A stretch of 64,000 bases of DNA from Curvularia sp. ZM96 (taxonomy: Eukaryota > Ascomycota > Dothideomycetes > Pleosporales > Pleosporaceae), in assembly GCA_022457065.1 (NCBI GenBank), contig JAJGBQ010000007.1, positions 930,001 to 994,000 of the forward strand, given 5' to 3'. The translations under genes and the position numbers were made by a program. Under the pieces are notes generated by a model that was not told where the DNA came from, made no database searches, and worked only from the letters and a program-made list of their open reading frames with translations. Shown here in pieces: positions 1 through 10,141 of this stretch (the stretch's first letter is position 1; every line of letters begins with the position of its first letter).

Positions 1-484
1 CTTGGTCATCGTTGGGGTCGGTAGCAGCGCCCGTAGGGGTCTTGAGGGGCTTGGCGATGAAGTTGGAGTAGACGGCAACGGTACCGTAGTAACTCATACG
101 CTCGACCAATTCAACAAAGGCGATCTAGATGAGCGGGTCAGCATGGTTCTCACGTGGTGTCTGGCATGGCAAGAGACGTACCGTGTAGATCTTCCAGGGA
201 ATCTTGGCGGGGACACGGCGGAGGGTAGCGAGCTCCTCTTCGGTGGGGAAGTCATCGCCCTCGGCGAGATAGGCCTCCTGGAGCGTGGCCTTGCCCTCGG
301 AGTGAAGGTAGGCGGGCGCACCAGTAGTGTGAAGCTCAGGGTGCTGGCGCGTGGGATCGCCTGAAGCGTCCACCAGGGCAGGGTCCAAGCCTACAGCTTG
401 CTGTGGAATGTGTTAGCAGGCATTATAGAGATTGTTCTGTAGGTGGAGAGCACGCACGACTTCAGCAGCGTCACCGACAGCCAT
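1..484 (-). CDS. PTR2-type proton/oligopeptide transporter, 5' part (runs off the window)
   Basis: N-terminal part of a POT/PTR2 family di/tripeptide-proton symporter of the plasma membrane. Three exons on the minus strand: 458-484, 182-400 and 124 to the window edge. The two introns (401-457 and 125-181) have GT...AG ends; the first has a CTAAC branch site. The joined protein begins MAVGDAAEV. It then has the family's cytosolic lead-in with PTEEELATLRRVPAKIPW, followed directly by the first membrane segment IAFVELVERMSYYG, where the E-R-x-S-Y-Y-G signature of POT transporters is visible. An ATG at 484 fits better than the downstream in-frame TTG at 388, because the short first exon restores a normal start. 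Only about 123 residues are inside the window, so the rest of the transporter cannot be judged. Confidence 0.9.
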
Positions 485-2789
485 GTTGTTGTTGGTGCAA
501 GGGCAGCTTGTGTCAATTGTCCCGGGAGGAGTCGAGAGGCAGAGAGAGAGGGGCCCTGGGGAAGAAGACGAGAGTAAACGACCGACTGGAGGTGTATTTA
601 ATTAGAGCACGCAAATCACGGGTCCAACGTCGTGCTCTCCAGCTTCAGGCTGAATAAGGAAGGCGGGCACGCCGAGCAGGGATCAGCGGTGTATTAGCAC
701 TTCCACCGTGTGTACCATCAGCGAACCCCCATTGCCACCACGGCTGGGACTCCCAAGAGGGCAATGGGCGCGTGTGAACTGGATGCGGCACGAAGCTGTT
801 TTCGCATAGCATCGCCGAGGCGGTACGGCCTACTCAAGCCTCGCCAAGTTGCTAACCACCACTGGCAAGTAGGAGGACAAGAGAGCTTGCCCCGTGCAAG
901 ATAACAATTCGGGGTGGCGCCCAGCTGGCAGGGCTCCAACGTTATCTCCTGCCTAAAGCGGCCAACGGCTACCCCGCTACCAACCCTCCCAAGAAACGCC
1001 CAGATGCGCGACCCGGCGGATGGGTGTGGACGGGCCATGTGTGGTATCAGTGAGCATGCCGCTTGCGACTGTAAAAAAAGGCTTTGAATACGGGTAATTG
1101 TGGACCGAGGCATGACACCATCGCCGACGCAGCCAACCAGCGGCCGCGGCGGTATTCGATATCTAAGGAAAAGGCCCTGGGGCAGAGCGAGGCCAAAGGC
1201 ATCGGATAAGAAACAGCCCAGGCCCAGGCCGGAGGACAAGATGATGGGCTAGAAGCTTGGGGTCTTAGCCAGTGCCGCCGAGCTGGCCAAGCACTCGCCA
1301 TGCGCGCTTGCCATTCGCCCTACCGAGGGTGGCTCGTCTGAGATGCGCTGCAGCGTCGCAGGTTGGAATGTTCTTTGGGCCCCTAAGGGCTGGGCGTTCG
1401 GACGTTATCAAACAGGAGGCCAGGAACGTCGGCGCCCACCGTCGCCTGTGGCAGGCTATGGCGAGACAGGACAGCCCATGGACGGCCGAGGGAGAACAAG
1501 CTTCGGTCAGCGACCGAGAAGCATCCGCGCGACAAGACGAGCCAGGTTTTCTAGTGGTGCGCCCAGCGATGCTTGCTTGCAGAGTCAACATCTGAGTCAG
1601 CGACTCCTATTGGCGCGGTGCTGGTCGTGTGCCAGCGCTAGGAGGCGGCGTTACGGTGCAATCTTATCCTTTGCCAGGACGGGCAGACGGGCAGACGTGC
1701 GGCGTTTCGTGTGCACGCAGGCTGGACGTCATGATCAGTGTGGGATTGATAGAGCAAAGGGCGGGGATTGGATTGGATGGATGGGGACGACGTCTGGTGG
1801 TCGCTTAGATTAAACTTCGAGGGCAACTGCAGGCCTCGGCAACTCTTGCCTCGCACGTGTGTCGTGCGACCATCCCACCTTATCGCTACTTCGCATCCTT
1901 CAATTTCAGCGCGGGCGGATGTTCCGAGCCAGAGGGAGATTGCCCTTGATGACAGCCCAGTTATAGGCGTATCCTGTTCTTCTCGAAGCAATTGACCACC
2001 CCAAGATGCCATGCACCCAGGGCCCGCCCGCCAGCCAGGGCCTTCCCGCACATGGCATGCGGGCAACCAGAGGAGCGCGTCTACTAGACTCGTACCAATG
2101 AGCAACACGGGGATGGTAACACAGTAGTGCAATGGAACCTCTCCCGACGCTGAGGTAGCTGTGGGTAAAAAGCAGGCCCCCCGCCGCTTGTCTTCGCTTC
2201 CCCTTCCCTCGCCCGCGGGAGGACGCCTGGGGAGTCTTGGCGCCTCGAGACAATAGCGACGTTGCATCAACGGCTGCGGCGAACCACGCCACCCGCTCGT
2301 AGCCCTTGAATAAGCCGTGATATCCATCTTGATGTGCGAATACCAAGACCGAGATATCCGTCGCCATGCATGTGGTGGATCTCTGCCGAGTAGGTCACGT
2401 GGGGCACGTGACGATTTACCGGAACAGTTGAGAACTCTTTTGACGGGTTCGAAGGAATACGCTATTCCTGCCTCAGAAAGTAGTATGGTACACTCGCTTA
2501 TAGAATTAGCTTCTAGTATCTACACCTCGCGCCCTTTTTATAGTAGGATACGAGGAGATGGACAAGAAGATGAACGATACCATTACTCACCATTATAGAG
2601 TCAGATGAGTTGAGCTCTGAGCGAGTTGGACACATGAATGGCAAGGAGTCAGAAAGATGCTTTACGCCGCGTGTTATACAGAGCCGTGGCAGAGCCCCAC
2701 AGAATTCTCGTCACCCTTGACTCTACGTAACCTTATTGCCCAAGCTTCGTTTCTAGGTTTGCTCGTCCATTCATCAGGAGGGCAAATCG
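485..2789. other. Gene-free GC-rich stretch with a repeat copy near its right end
   Basis: I see no credible gene. Open frames up to about 230 codons exist on both strands, but their compositions are erratic, several start on non-ATG codons, and none resembles a known family. The first few hundred bases are presumably the promoter of the PTR2 gene. From about 2430 the base composition turns AT-richer, and 2489-2545 is one copy of an inverted repeat whose partner lies at 6023-6080. Confidence 0.6.
2489..2545 (+). repeat. Inverted repeat copy A (partner at 6023-6080)
   Basis: This 57-bp segment matches the reverse complement of 6023-6080 at about 52 of 58 aligned positions, including an uninterrupted 21-base match. 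Three of the five mismatches are C/T or T/C and one more is A/G, as expected of RIP-mutated fungal repeats. The two copies bracket the 766-codon gene and the foldback element. Confidence 0.75.
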
Positions 2790-5090
2790 CTACGAAACGA
2801 TGTAGAAAGAGCTATATTTATGAACACTAGCGGTCGTGATACAGCATGAAATGCAGGCCTTCCCTCTTAAGATGACGTTTTCCCTCCTTTTGCAAACGTC
2901 AAGAAGTCCAATGCATCTTGCGAGAACATTGTTATGCAGTCGACGAATAATAACCGCTTTCTCCCCCTTAACTCGGTTTAGAAGAGCCATCTTTCCCTCC
3001 GTATCCACTGTTACAATTTTCCGCATTATATCAGATTCATAAAGTCGTATTTTCGTGTCATACGGTGGTTGAAGTATTGCACAGTTGCGATGGCCACAAT
3101 AAACTAGTCCCGAGCTTTCCGCAATAGACCTTAGAAGGAAGTAAGGGCCGAATTGACATGTGCCCCGTGCGCTTGAAAAGACAAGGTCGACTTGCAAGGC
3201 CTGCAGAGATTCTTGCACAATGAGGCCAACCGTGATATCCTTGCTGCCCGTGTCGACGTTGGCTTCATCTTCTAAGGATACTAGTGCCTTAAACGGGTCG
3301 GCATCGTACTCTAATTTCGCGTCAGGAGCCCACGCATGAGAACGATCTTGTCTCCATCGAAAGCCCAAATAGCCATTTGGAGGTCCCGTAGTGTTATCGC
3401 TCACATGGGTGTACCTCCGGCCATGTTTTGTTTCGATGGTTCCGGGAACCACATGCAGCAATGTCACTTTTTCCGGCTTGTCTGAAACCTCTTGAAGGAC
3501 ATCAAAAAAGAAGCATGTACCCCACACAGACGTCGCACTAAACGCCGTAATTTCAGACTGCGGGTCCAGGCAAGGAGTGAAGAGGAACTGAGCTGTGTGG
3601 TATACGGAGGCCAAGTCCAGGAGCCTAACGAGGTTTGTAATGCTTCCCCAATATCTTTTTCCGAAGGAGTAACGCTCCCCAAAATCGTAATAAGTTTCCG
3701 CAGTGCCGTTATTGAGGTCGTATATGAGTTGGAGTCCTGCTTGATTGGGCTTGAAGTCGCCATGAAGACAGAGTGAAGAGAGGTTCCAAATAAGGAAGAT
3801 GATTGTCTCGGCGAGGACTGGAAGGCAGTATCCTGTGAAAGTCCGTTCTGCACAATCTCCACAAGGACAGAGCTCTGCTATGGCGAGTGCGGCTTGCTCA
3901 TACCTTGACGCAGCTTCTGCAAAAGGTAAGCTCATTCCGAATTCCATCTGGTCGCGCATGTGGGACAGTTCCGGAAACCAAGAACTAGCAGAGGATATGA
4001 AACCTTTGCCGTACTGGCCCATGTTGTAACCGAACCAAGTTTGAAAGTCGAAATGTTCAAATGGGCCCCCTGGTTCTGCTTTACTGAGACCTTCGAAAAC
4101 TCGGGCCGCGATGCCTAAGAGGACACCGAACTCGTTCTGAGCTTCTAATAAACGCCTTCCTGAGCTGCCGAAAACTTCTCGAATGCAGGTCTCCCAACGA
4201 CTTGGTGCTGTCATCCTGAATTTGTATTGGTTATCGTAGCCAGCGATAAATTCGTCGATTTTGCGAATTGAATATGTGGTATCTCGTATTTGAACTTCGG
4301 AAGTGTTTGATTCTCCGTACACCACGGATATCCTAATATCTTCCTTTCTGGAACTACTAGAATACAGCTCATGTCCCTCAGAGGTCAGGATCTCAACGTC
4401 AAGGCCGAGGAACCAATAGCCAATGGCGGCTATCCACCCACAAGACTGGCTTCCTGATAATGTAATTGACTTGAGATCTCCAGTGGAGACACGAGTGACA
4501 GCATGTAGTGCCGCTGCAACCTCCTTGTAATTGCCTGCGAAGCTGCAAGTGACTGTCTGTTGTTGGAAGGTCATAAACTGCTGGGCAACACAACCAAAAT
4601 TTGTTGTCCGCAATATTCCTGAACATGACTCCACAAAATTCTTCCATTGCTGAGGAGAAGGTTGAAGTTGCTCCGGAGGACTGAAAATGTTTGCTAGCTC
4701 TAGCATAATAGAAGCCGAGACATCAGGGGAGTGGAGTTCAGATAAGCATCCACAGAGCATCAGGCTTGCTAAGCCTTGCTTCGTCTGCGCCAGATCACGC
4801 ACGATATGCTTTATACCGAACCCAAACCAGATCCAGTTCCCGATGCTAGAGAAGCTTTTTAGCTGATCCAAGGCTTCGTCGAGACGCCTGTATCCAGCTG
4901 TAGACAAGTTGAAAGTAGACGATATGTTTTGTGCAACGATCACGGTGACAGGGTCGACTCCAGCGGCTGCTAAACGTGCTAGAACAGCCAACGGTATGGA
5001 GACTGTAGTATTCACGAGTTGCACCCAGTCCACGGAACCTTGCTGAGTAAATGACGGTCGGTCGGCGCCGTTTGCAACGCTAAGTGCCAT
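2790..5090 (-). CDS. Uncharacterised fungal protein, 766 aa
   Basis: Single uninterrupted frame of 766 codons with an ATG at 5090 and a stop at 2790. I recognise the style of a large family of uncharacterised ascomycete proteins but cannot assign a function. Visible features: a stretch around residues 85-130 containing GNWIWFGFGIKHIVRDL and LMLCGCLSELHSPDVS; a Cys-containing segment (AIAELCPCGDCAERTF) near residue 400; and a C-terminal half with many short beta-like strands. No signal peptide, obvious membrane helix or catalytic motif is evident. Proteins of this kind usually sit in variable, accessory fungal regions, which fits the surrounding repeats. A C-terminal intron cannot be excluded, since the last 20 residues look less conserved in style. 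The gene is flanked by the inverted repeat pair 2489-2545 / 6023-6080. Confidence 0.75.
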   Translation of the reverse strand: MALSVANGADRPSFTQQGSVDWVQLVNTTVSIPLAVLARLAAAGVDPVTVIVAQNISSTFNLSTAGYRRLDEALDQLKSFSSIGNWIWFGFGIKHIVRDLAQTKQGLASLMLCGCLSELHSPDVSASIMLELANIFSPPEQLQPSPQQWKNFVESCSGILRTTNFGCVAQQFMTFQQQTVTCSFAGNYKEVAAALHAVTRVSTGDLKSITLSGSQSCGWIAAIGYWFLGLDVEILTSEGHELYSSSSRKEDIRISVVYGESNTSEVQIRDTTYSIRKIDEFIAGYDNQYKFRMTAPSRWETCIREVFGSSGRRLLEAQNEFGVLLGIAARVFEGLSKAEPGGPFEHFDFQTWFGYNMGQYGKGFISSASSWFPELSHMRDQMEFGMSLPFAEAASRYEQAALAIAELCPCGDCAERTFTGYCLPVLAETIIFLIWNLSSLCLHGDFKPNQAGLQLIYDLNNGTAETYYDFGERYSFGKRYWGSITNLVRLLDLASVYHTAQFLFTPCLDPQSEITAFSATSVWGTCFFFDVLQEVSDKPEKVTLLHVVPGTIETKHGRRYTHVSDNTTGPPNGYLGFRWRQDRSHAWAPDAKLEYDADPFKALVSLEDEANVDTGSKDITVGLIVQESLQALQVDLVFSSARGTCQFGPYFLLRSIAESSGLVYCGHRNCAILQPPYDTKIRLYESDIMRKIVTVDTEGKMALLNRVKGEKAVIIRRLHNNVLARCIGLLDVCKRRENVILRGKACISCCITTASVHKYSSFYIVS

Positions 5091-5615
5091 CTTAACAAGA
5101 TCGAAGTATAGAACATCAGAGTTCGGAAGGTGTGGATTTCTCAGATTTATTTGTTGCTGTTCGACTCGGGTCGGTTGCGCAGAGCATTGTGCTCTAAAAT
5201 ATGGAGAAGAAGCTGTTAGGACACAGAGACGGGGAATGTCAAGCGGTTAAAGACTTGGTGCTTCAAGCACATCCCTCCACTAACTGGACTAGGAAATGGA
5301 GCAGTGCATTTAGCGTCCATGTCCAGCCGCAGTTAACTCTGCTTCACGGATGCTTCGTCTTCATTGTTCAGCCAAAATATCGCCGAACAGTGGTCTCCCA
5401 GGATTGGTTTAGCACTCGCCAAAAGTGCCTTCTAAAGCAAGAATTGCAGGCTGACTGCATAGACAGCTGGCATGCATTGTTCTAACTACTAGTGGCGCTT
5501 TCAGCTGTGGGCTACTCATGCATATGTTATTGACGTAGTTGCTGAGTTTACCAGTAAAATAATGCGGCACTTTCCCACCGATGCTGTGCGCTGAGAGATA
5601 TCTGGCGCTAGTCTT

Positions 5616-5943
5616 CTTAAGTGAAGCTGCGGGGCTGAGCAGACATTCACCGGTCTGGAGGGGTTGGCACGTCCGCTACTTATTGGCGCGTTGGTTGACA
5701 TGAGCTGTTTAGCTGACATGCTATGCTACAAGATAACCTAAGCTTTGTGGTCAAATAGGTAGATTTAAAAGTCGCTTTAATGCTACAGCGTTAAAGCAAT
5801 AAAGTATTTCTAAGTCTATATTACTATTACGCAGTTAGTTAATAGCACAAGCTGAAGAGATTAAGCTATCGAATGCATCATAGCGGACGTGCCGACCCGT
5901 CTACACCGGTGAAGGTCGACTCAGCCTCGCAGCCTCGCTTAAG
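5616..5943. mobile_element. MITE-like foldback element with 63-bp terminal inverted repeats
   Basis: The left arm 5616-5678 and the reverse complement of the right arm 5881-5943 align without gaps over 63 bp with 53 identities. Both arms begin CTTAAG and end GTCCGCTA. Six of the ten differences are transitions, suggestive of RIP or age. The 202-bp core (5679-5880) has no open frame and contains a near-perfect 24-bp palindrome at 5774-5797 (11-bp arms, one mismatch). Similarity may extend a few bases outward (an AGAGAT motif on both sides). No clear target-site duplication was found, so the class is unassigned. It is non-autonomous. Confidence 0.7.
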
Positions 5944-5960
5944 CAGGCAAATTTTGCCTG
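5944..5960. repeat. Perfect 17-bp palindrome
   Basis: CAGGCAAATTTTGCCTG: two perfect 8-bp arms around one central T, directly abutting the right end of the foldback element. It may be part of that element's outer terminus or of a second nested insertion. Confidence 0.6.
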
Positions 5961-6022
5961 AATCTCTTGAAAGAGAGCGAAGGTATAGCCACTACTAAGT
6001 AAGGATAATCTTTTCTACCTCT

Positions 6023-6080
6023 TACTATAAGAAAGTGCGCGAAGTATAGATACTAGAAGCTAATTCTGCAAGCGAGTGTA
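6023..6080 (-). repeat. Inverted repeat copy B (partner at 2489-2545)
   Basis: Its reverse complement matches 2489-2545 at about 52 of 58 positions. It lies about 130 bp upstream of the stop codon of the PPOX gene, so it is also in that gene's 3' flank. Confidence 0.75.
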
Positions 6081-6214
6081 TATAATTCTATGCTATAGAA
6101 CAGCACGAAATCCCTATATCACAGAACAGCAGACTATTTCTACGCCACAGACATCTCCAATGACACATGTATCACCAGCGAAATCCTACCCGCTTCTGAA
6201 CTCATACAAACCTC

Positions 6215-7171
6215 TCAAAAAACCACACTCTTCTCCCTCAACGCCATCAGCCTCTCCGGTGTAACCACACTCAGTGCCATCGCACCCCCAATCACCATCC
6301 CCAACAACAGCACCAGCACCAAATACCCCGCCTCGACCCTCTGCCCCAACCCACCCTCTCCTCCCCTATTCTCCGGCGCCCACCTCCCCACCATCTTCCT
6401 CAACGGCTGCACCCCCTCCTTCTTCGCAAATTCCACCCCCCTCTTCATCCCAGGTAACCCATCAATACTCAACTGACTCTTCCACGCCCAATACCTATCC
6501 ATTGACTCCTTCTCATCCCCCTCGTTGAACTTCTTCTCCTTTGCCGCAAAGTGTTTCTCCAGAATGTCGCGGTGGCCCTGGAATTCGTAGTAAGGCACGG
6601 AAAAGCCGCACGAGGTGCCGCATTGATGAACTGAGACGAGGATGATGCTGCGGATGCTGAATTCAGATCGAATTTTATGTGTCTCGACGAACGAAGCGAA
6701 TTCCGGGGTTCCGTTTTCGAGGGCTACGCCGGTGCCCCAGATGCGTACGATCTTTGGGGGGCCGGTGAATGCGGTGAACTGTGTTTTGTGTCAGTTTTGC
6801 TCCTTCTAACTTGATGATTGTTTTTTTCGCGGTTCAACGTGGAAATGGGTTGGGAAAAGTGGAAGAACTCACCATAACACAAATCCTCCCATTCCCCTCC
6901 TCGTGCAAATGCGCGTGCGTCTCTACACCACTGCCCGACATATCCATGTACCAGAATGTGCACTCATCTATCACCCCGAATTTCTGGCCTCCTTTTGGGG
7001 AGACATTGATGTGGCCTTGGCCGGAGAGTGGTGCCGTGCCGACCTACATGTTGTTAGTGAACTGGACTGGGTGACTTTTTGGAGAAGGTGAAGGAGGATT
7101 ACCCAGAACATTTGTTGAGAATGAATCCATGGGACTAGGCTGTCGGGTATGGTTTCGTAGTAGACGCCCAT
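6215..7171 (-). CDS. PPOX-like (pyridoxamine 5'-phosphate oxidase family) flavin-binding protein with C-terminal membrane helix
   Basis: Three exons on the minus strand, 7103-7171, 6873-7043 and 6215-6778. They join in frame through introns of 59 and 94 bp and give 267 aa. The protein begins MGVYYETIPDSLVPWI, then has GTAPLSGQGHINVSPKGG and FWYMDMSGSGVETHAHL, followed by PPKIVRIWGTGVALENGTP. This is the characteristic order of the fungal 'pyridoxamine phosphate oxidase family' split-barrel proteins, which bind FMN or a related flavin; the physiological substrate is unknown. Near the C-terminus (about residues 228-250) a hydrophobic run with YLVLVLLLGMVIGGAMAL predicts one membrane anchor after the soluble domain. 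The ATG at 7171 is the only start giving the conserved N-terminus. The first intron has CTAAC before the acceptor. Confidence 0.88.
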
Positions 7172-7964
7172 TTTGTCTTGCTGAGTTTTTTTGTTGGCGG
7201 CGGGTGGTGATTGAAGGTATACACGGTGAGATGATAGTGGTGGTGAATAAGCGGTCAGGTACGTAGATAGTGACAGTAGTCCTTCCCAAGGCCAGATCCG
7301 CGTGCGAATAGACGAAAGTCAAAGTCTGATTCAAGTCCGTCCAACACTCCTTCTCTTCGTCTTTGCTCTTCCCCGTTTCAGGAAACGTCTAGCCAATTTC
7401 AAAAACCAGCAACCAGAAAATAAAATCCCAAATTTGATGTTCTGATGACTCAATCCCTCGAGTCACCTTCTCTTCCTCTCACAAGTACCTTCTCTGTCCG
7501 TGCACTTTGCGTATACTCTCCCCCACCCGCGTGTGTACCTCGGCCGCGGATCGCTGATCCGCACGTAGGCAGCAGTAGATATGTGGGGGCCTGACGATCC
7601 TCCTCTTTTCCTGTATGCGCACAATTGATTCTCTGCTGGGAAGGCTATATCAGAATATGTCAAATGTCATAAGGCGCAGAAAAAAACGAGACACACGACA
7701 TGTGATTTGTAATTCGTTTTCCGAATGTTACACATGTTGTGGCCCTAGTGGGCTTGGACATGCGGGGCAGGATGCACGGATGCGGGGATAACTGCGGGAA
7801 ACAGGGTAGACGAGCTCGGATAAGCAGATTCTGTATAATTATCCAAGTATGGGATACGGAGATATAAGTAATGTCTATCACTATGAGTCGAAAAACACCC
7901 CTCGCCGAAATAAACCAAGTTTTCAGACGTCATAATTTTTCGAAGACGTGCTATGCGAACCTGA
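7172..7964. other. Intergenic region between PPOX gene and pseudokinase gene
   Basis: No gene seen. The right-hand PPOX flank (7172-7400) is presumably its promoter, and the rest is the 3' flank of the pseudokinase gene. Short frames here have no recognisable features. Confidence 0.55.
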
Positions 7965-9867
7965 TTATAAACTTTTTAGCGCCGCTACCTGATGACACTT
8001 GGTCGCGTAGATTTCGCTAAGACACCTGTGTACTTGGTGCAGATCATACGCCGCTCTTTTGACGCCTGCTTGAAAAGCGATTTCAAGATGTACAACCGCT
8101 GCACGAGCACGTATTTCTGGACATTGGTCAGTATGTGGTGTCGCACAGCCGGTTTTAATTAGATGTCTCAATAGATACCTTTTTCTCTGAGCTCCTCTGA
8201 GACTGCGACAAAACTGCCTGGCACTTCATCGTCCAAATCTATATGTCCTCTCCACATAGCAGAACCGCGAAGGTACGCCGCTATCATATCTCCCGCGTCA
8301 GTAAGCGTGCATAGAGCAGAGTAGTCTTCTGCAGATAGTTTTTTGTCCATATCTCTAGACTTAACTATAACGTCCGCTCTTTCTTTGACCGCGTCTCCAA
8401 TGATCGGTGACGTGCCGTTGGAGTTGCCGTTAGAGTCTAGCGTCAGCATTGTCATGCTTTCCAGAAGCGAAGTCACCACTTCGGTTGCTGAGGGTCGAAT
8501 GGTTGGACGTTTATTGCAGCACCGCTTCACAAGGTGACTGATGAATTCCAATGAATTGGGAATCTGGTTTCCGTTGGACCAAAGGACATCACCCTGGGAC
8601 GTCCGATTACGGACAGCCGCCGCATCCGGACTTGATCCGTCGATAACCTCGTCAGCGAGGCCAAAAGGAGGAGATCCAGTCGCGCATTGCCAGATGAATA
8701 TCCCCAAACTCCAGATATCAGTGTAAATGTTGTGCTGCTTCTTGGGCATGGTCAGAATCTCGGGGGCTTCGTAGCGGATGTCGTATTTCCCTCCAGTGGT
8801 GCGCTCCTTGAATAAGCGAGCACTCTCCAGATTTGTCAAGTACGGAGTGATGGTGCCGTCAGTGGATTCTAAGATGACTGTGGAGTCAGATAGACGTTTG
8901 ACTAAGATCTCGACAGAATGAAGATACTCCATTGTCTTTGCGACCTCGTGTGCGACGCTCAGTCTCTGGGGCAGCGACTCTGGCCATTTTCCATTTTTGA
9001 TGGCATGTGCAAGAGTGGGCATACCACGTAGATCCTTCATCATGGTCCATCGGCTTCCGGAGCGCTCTACAATGCCATAAAAGGGATGCACGCCGGCGTT
9101 CGCAGAAATTTGTGAGTAAATGAGAACGTGGCGTGGTCCTTTCTCGTACTTCATGATAGACTCATTAACCGGTTCGCATAGCACTTTGACTGGACCGTCT
9201 GGCATATTGTGTATCAGAAGCTCGCCACTGAGCAGAGTATCATCCTGAGAGTCTTTGTCCAACTTAAGGCGGGGATCATCATCCCGAAAGTCTACTTGGA
9301 GCTTCGGTGTATCCGCTTCCTTCAAAATTTGCATCATCTCATCCAGGATCGTTGACTGACTCCGCACCTGCTTCATGAGCTCCGTGGTATCCTTTTTCTG
9401 GATTTTCTCGCCTTGATCGAGGTTGGTCATAAGACCACGGAGGTCGGAACTTGTCAATGTCTTATTAGATTGTCAGCCCTTTATTCCATAGACTTGAAGA
9501 TGGTAATGCACACCGTTGTTCCAAGAGAAAGTATCAACACCCACGTTGTTAGCTCCTGTATCATACCCGGTAGACGCTTCTTCCACGTCACCTCCCAAAC
9601 ACGCTGCAAGAAGTTTGCATCCTTACACCAGATCACGAAACGCAATAGATGCTCTACGACTTCCCGCAGCTTCTTCTCACCTTCAACGTTCTGCAATGTT
9701 TGCTTGTTCTTATCCAGAACCTTCTTCACAACTTCCGCATGACTTCCGACTACCTCGCATTCTCTCTTCAGCCTTCGCGCTTCTCTCGCTGTGTGAATGA
9801 TCAGGCTGAGCAGTTCGCCTGTCGTAGCGGAACTTTGATACACAGCGAGGCCTAGGTCAGCCATCAT
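7965..9867 (-). CDS. MLKL-like protein: N-terminal helical bundle, catalytically dead kinase-like domain, SEL1-like tail
   Basis: Three exons on the minus strand: 9514-9867, 8179-9460 and 7965-8116. They join in frame through introns of 53 and 62 bp (CTGAC branch sites) into about 595 aa. Residues 1-118 form an amphipathic helical bundle: a hydrophobic start MADLGLAVYQ, then long helices ending TTWVLILSLG. This is the style of HeLo/HELL/MLKL-type four-helix membrane-active domains. Residues about 130-170 look like a helical brace. A kinase fold follows, but the catalytic loop reads ILVKRLSDS (VKR in place of HRD, near residues 305-307) and the DFG position reads NLE (about 328-330), whereas the APE motif (about 350) and TDIWSLGIFIW are kept. 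It should therefore be a pseudokinase. The C-terminal 100 residues, with LTDAGDMIAAYLRGSAMWRG and FQAGVKRAAYDLHQ, resemble SEL1-type repeats. An earlier in-frame ATG at 9936 is possible; 9867 or 9864 gives the better domain start. Its divergent partner begins at 10142. By analogy with MLKL and fungal HELL proteins it may be a membrane-permeabilising cell-death executor; this is inference. Confidence 0.78.
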
Positions 9868-10141
9868 GATTCGTGGTTTCCGGGAGCTAAAATCAAGACA
9901 CAATGTGGAACGGCGACATCTAGGCACAAACGTCATGTAGTTGGCAAAAGAAGCATACCTTTATTTGCGTTGGGTCATGTGAGGCTGAGTGAGGGGTATG
10001 TATGCATATTGATCAGCTGAGCTTTATAAACGCAGCCACAAAGTTTCAGCCTTGTCTCGGCGAAAAGGTCGACTCGAATATCTTCTGGTCAGACTGTTGG
10101 GGTTGCTGCTATCTCGTCCCTCTCATCACTTAGAGGATGCA
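9868..10141. promoter_or_regulatory. Shared divergent promoter between pseudokinase and kinase genes
   Basis: Only 274 bp separate the two proposed start codons (9867 minus, 10142 plus), so the genes almost certainly share control elements. TTTATAAA at 10023-10030 is a plausible TATA box for the plus-strand gene, 112 bp before its ATG. The arrangement predicts co-expression. If the pseudokinase starts at 9936 instead, the interval shrinks to about 205 bp. Confidence 0.55.

Larger units (their letters stand above)
5091..6214. other. Repeat-rich, AT-rich intergenic region
   Basis: No coding frame is convincing. About 5091-5500 should hold the promoter of the 766-aa gene. From 5616 onward the sequence is dominated by inverted repeats: a foldback element (5616-5943), a near-palindrome at 5774-5797 inside it, a perfect palindrome at 5944-5960 and repeat copy B at 6023-6080. 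These look like decayed transposon remnants. Confidence 0.6.

Noticed and set aside
1638..2327. 229-codon and overlapping frames between the PTR2 gene and the 766-aa gene
   Set aside because: GC-rich intergenic DNA, erratic composition, no domain, several non-ATG starts and similar-length frames on the opposite strand.
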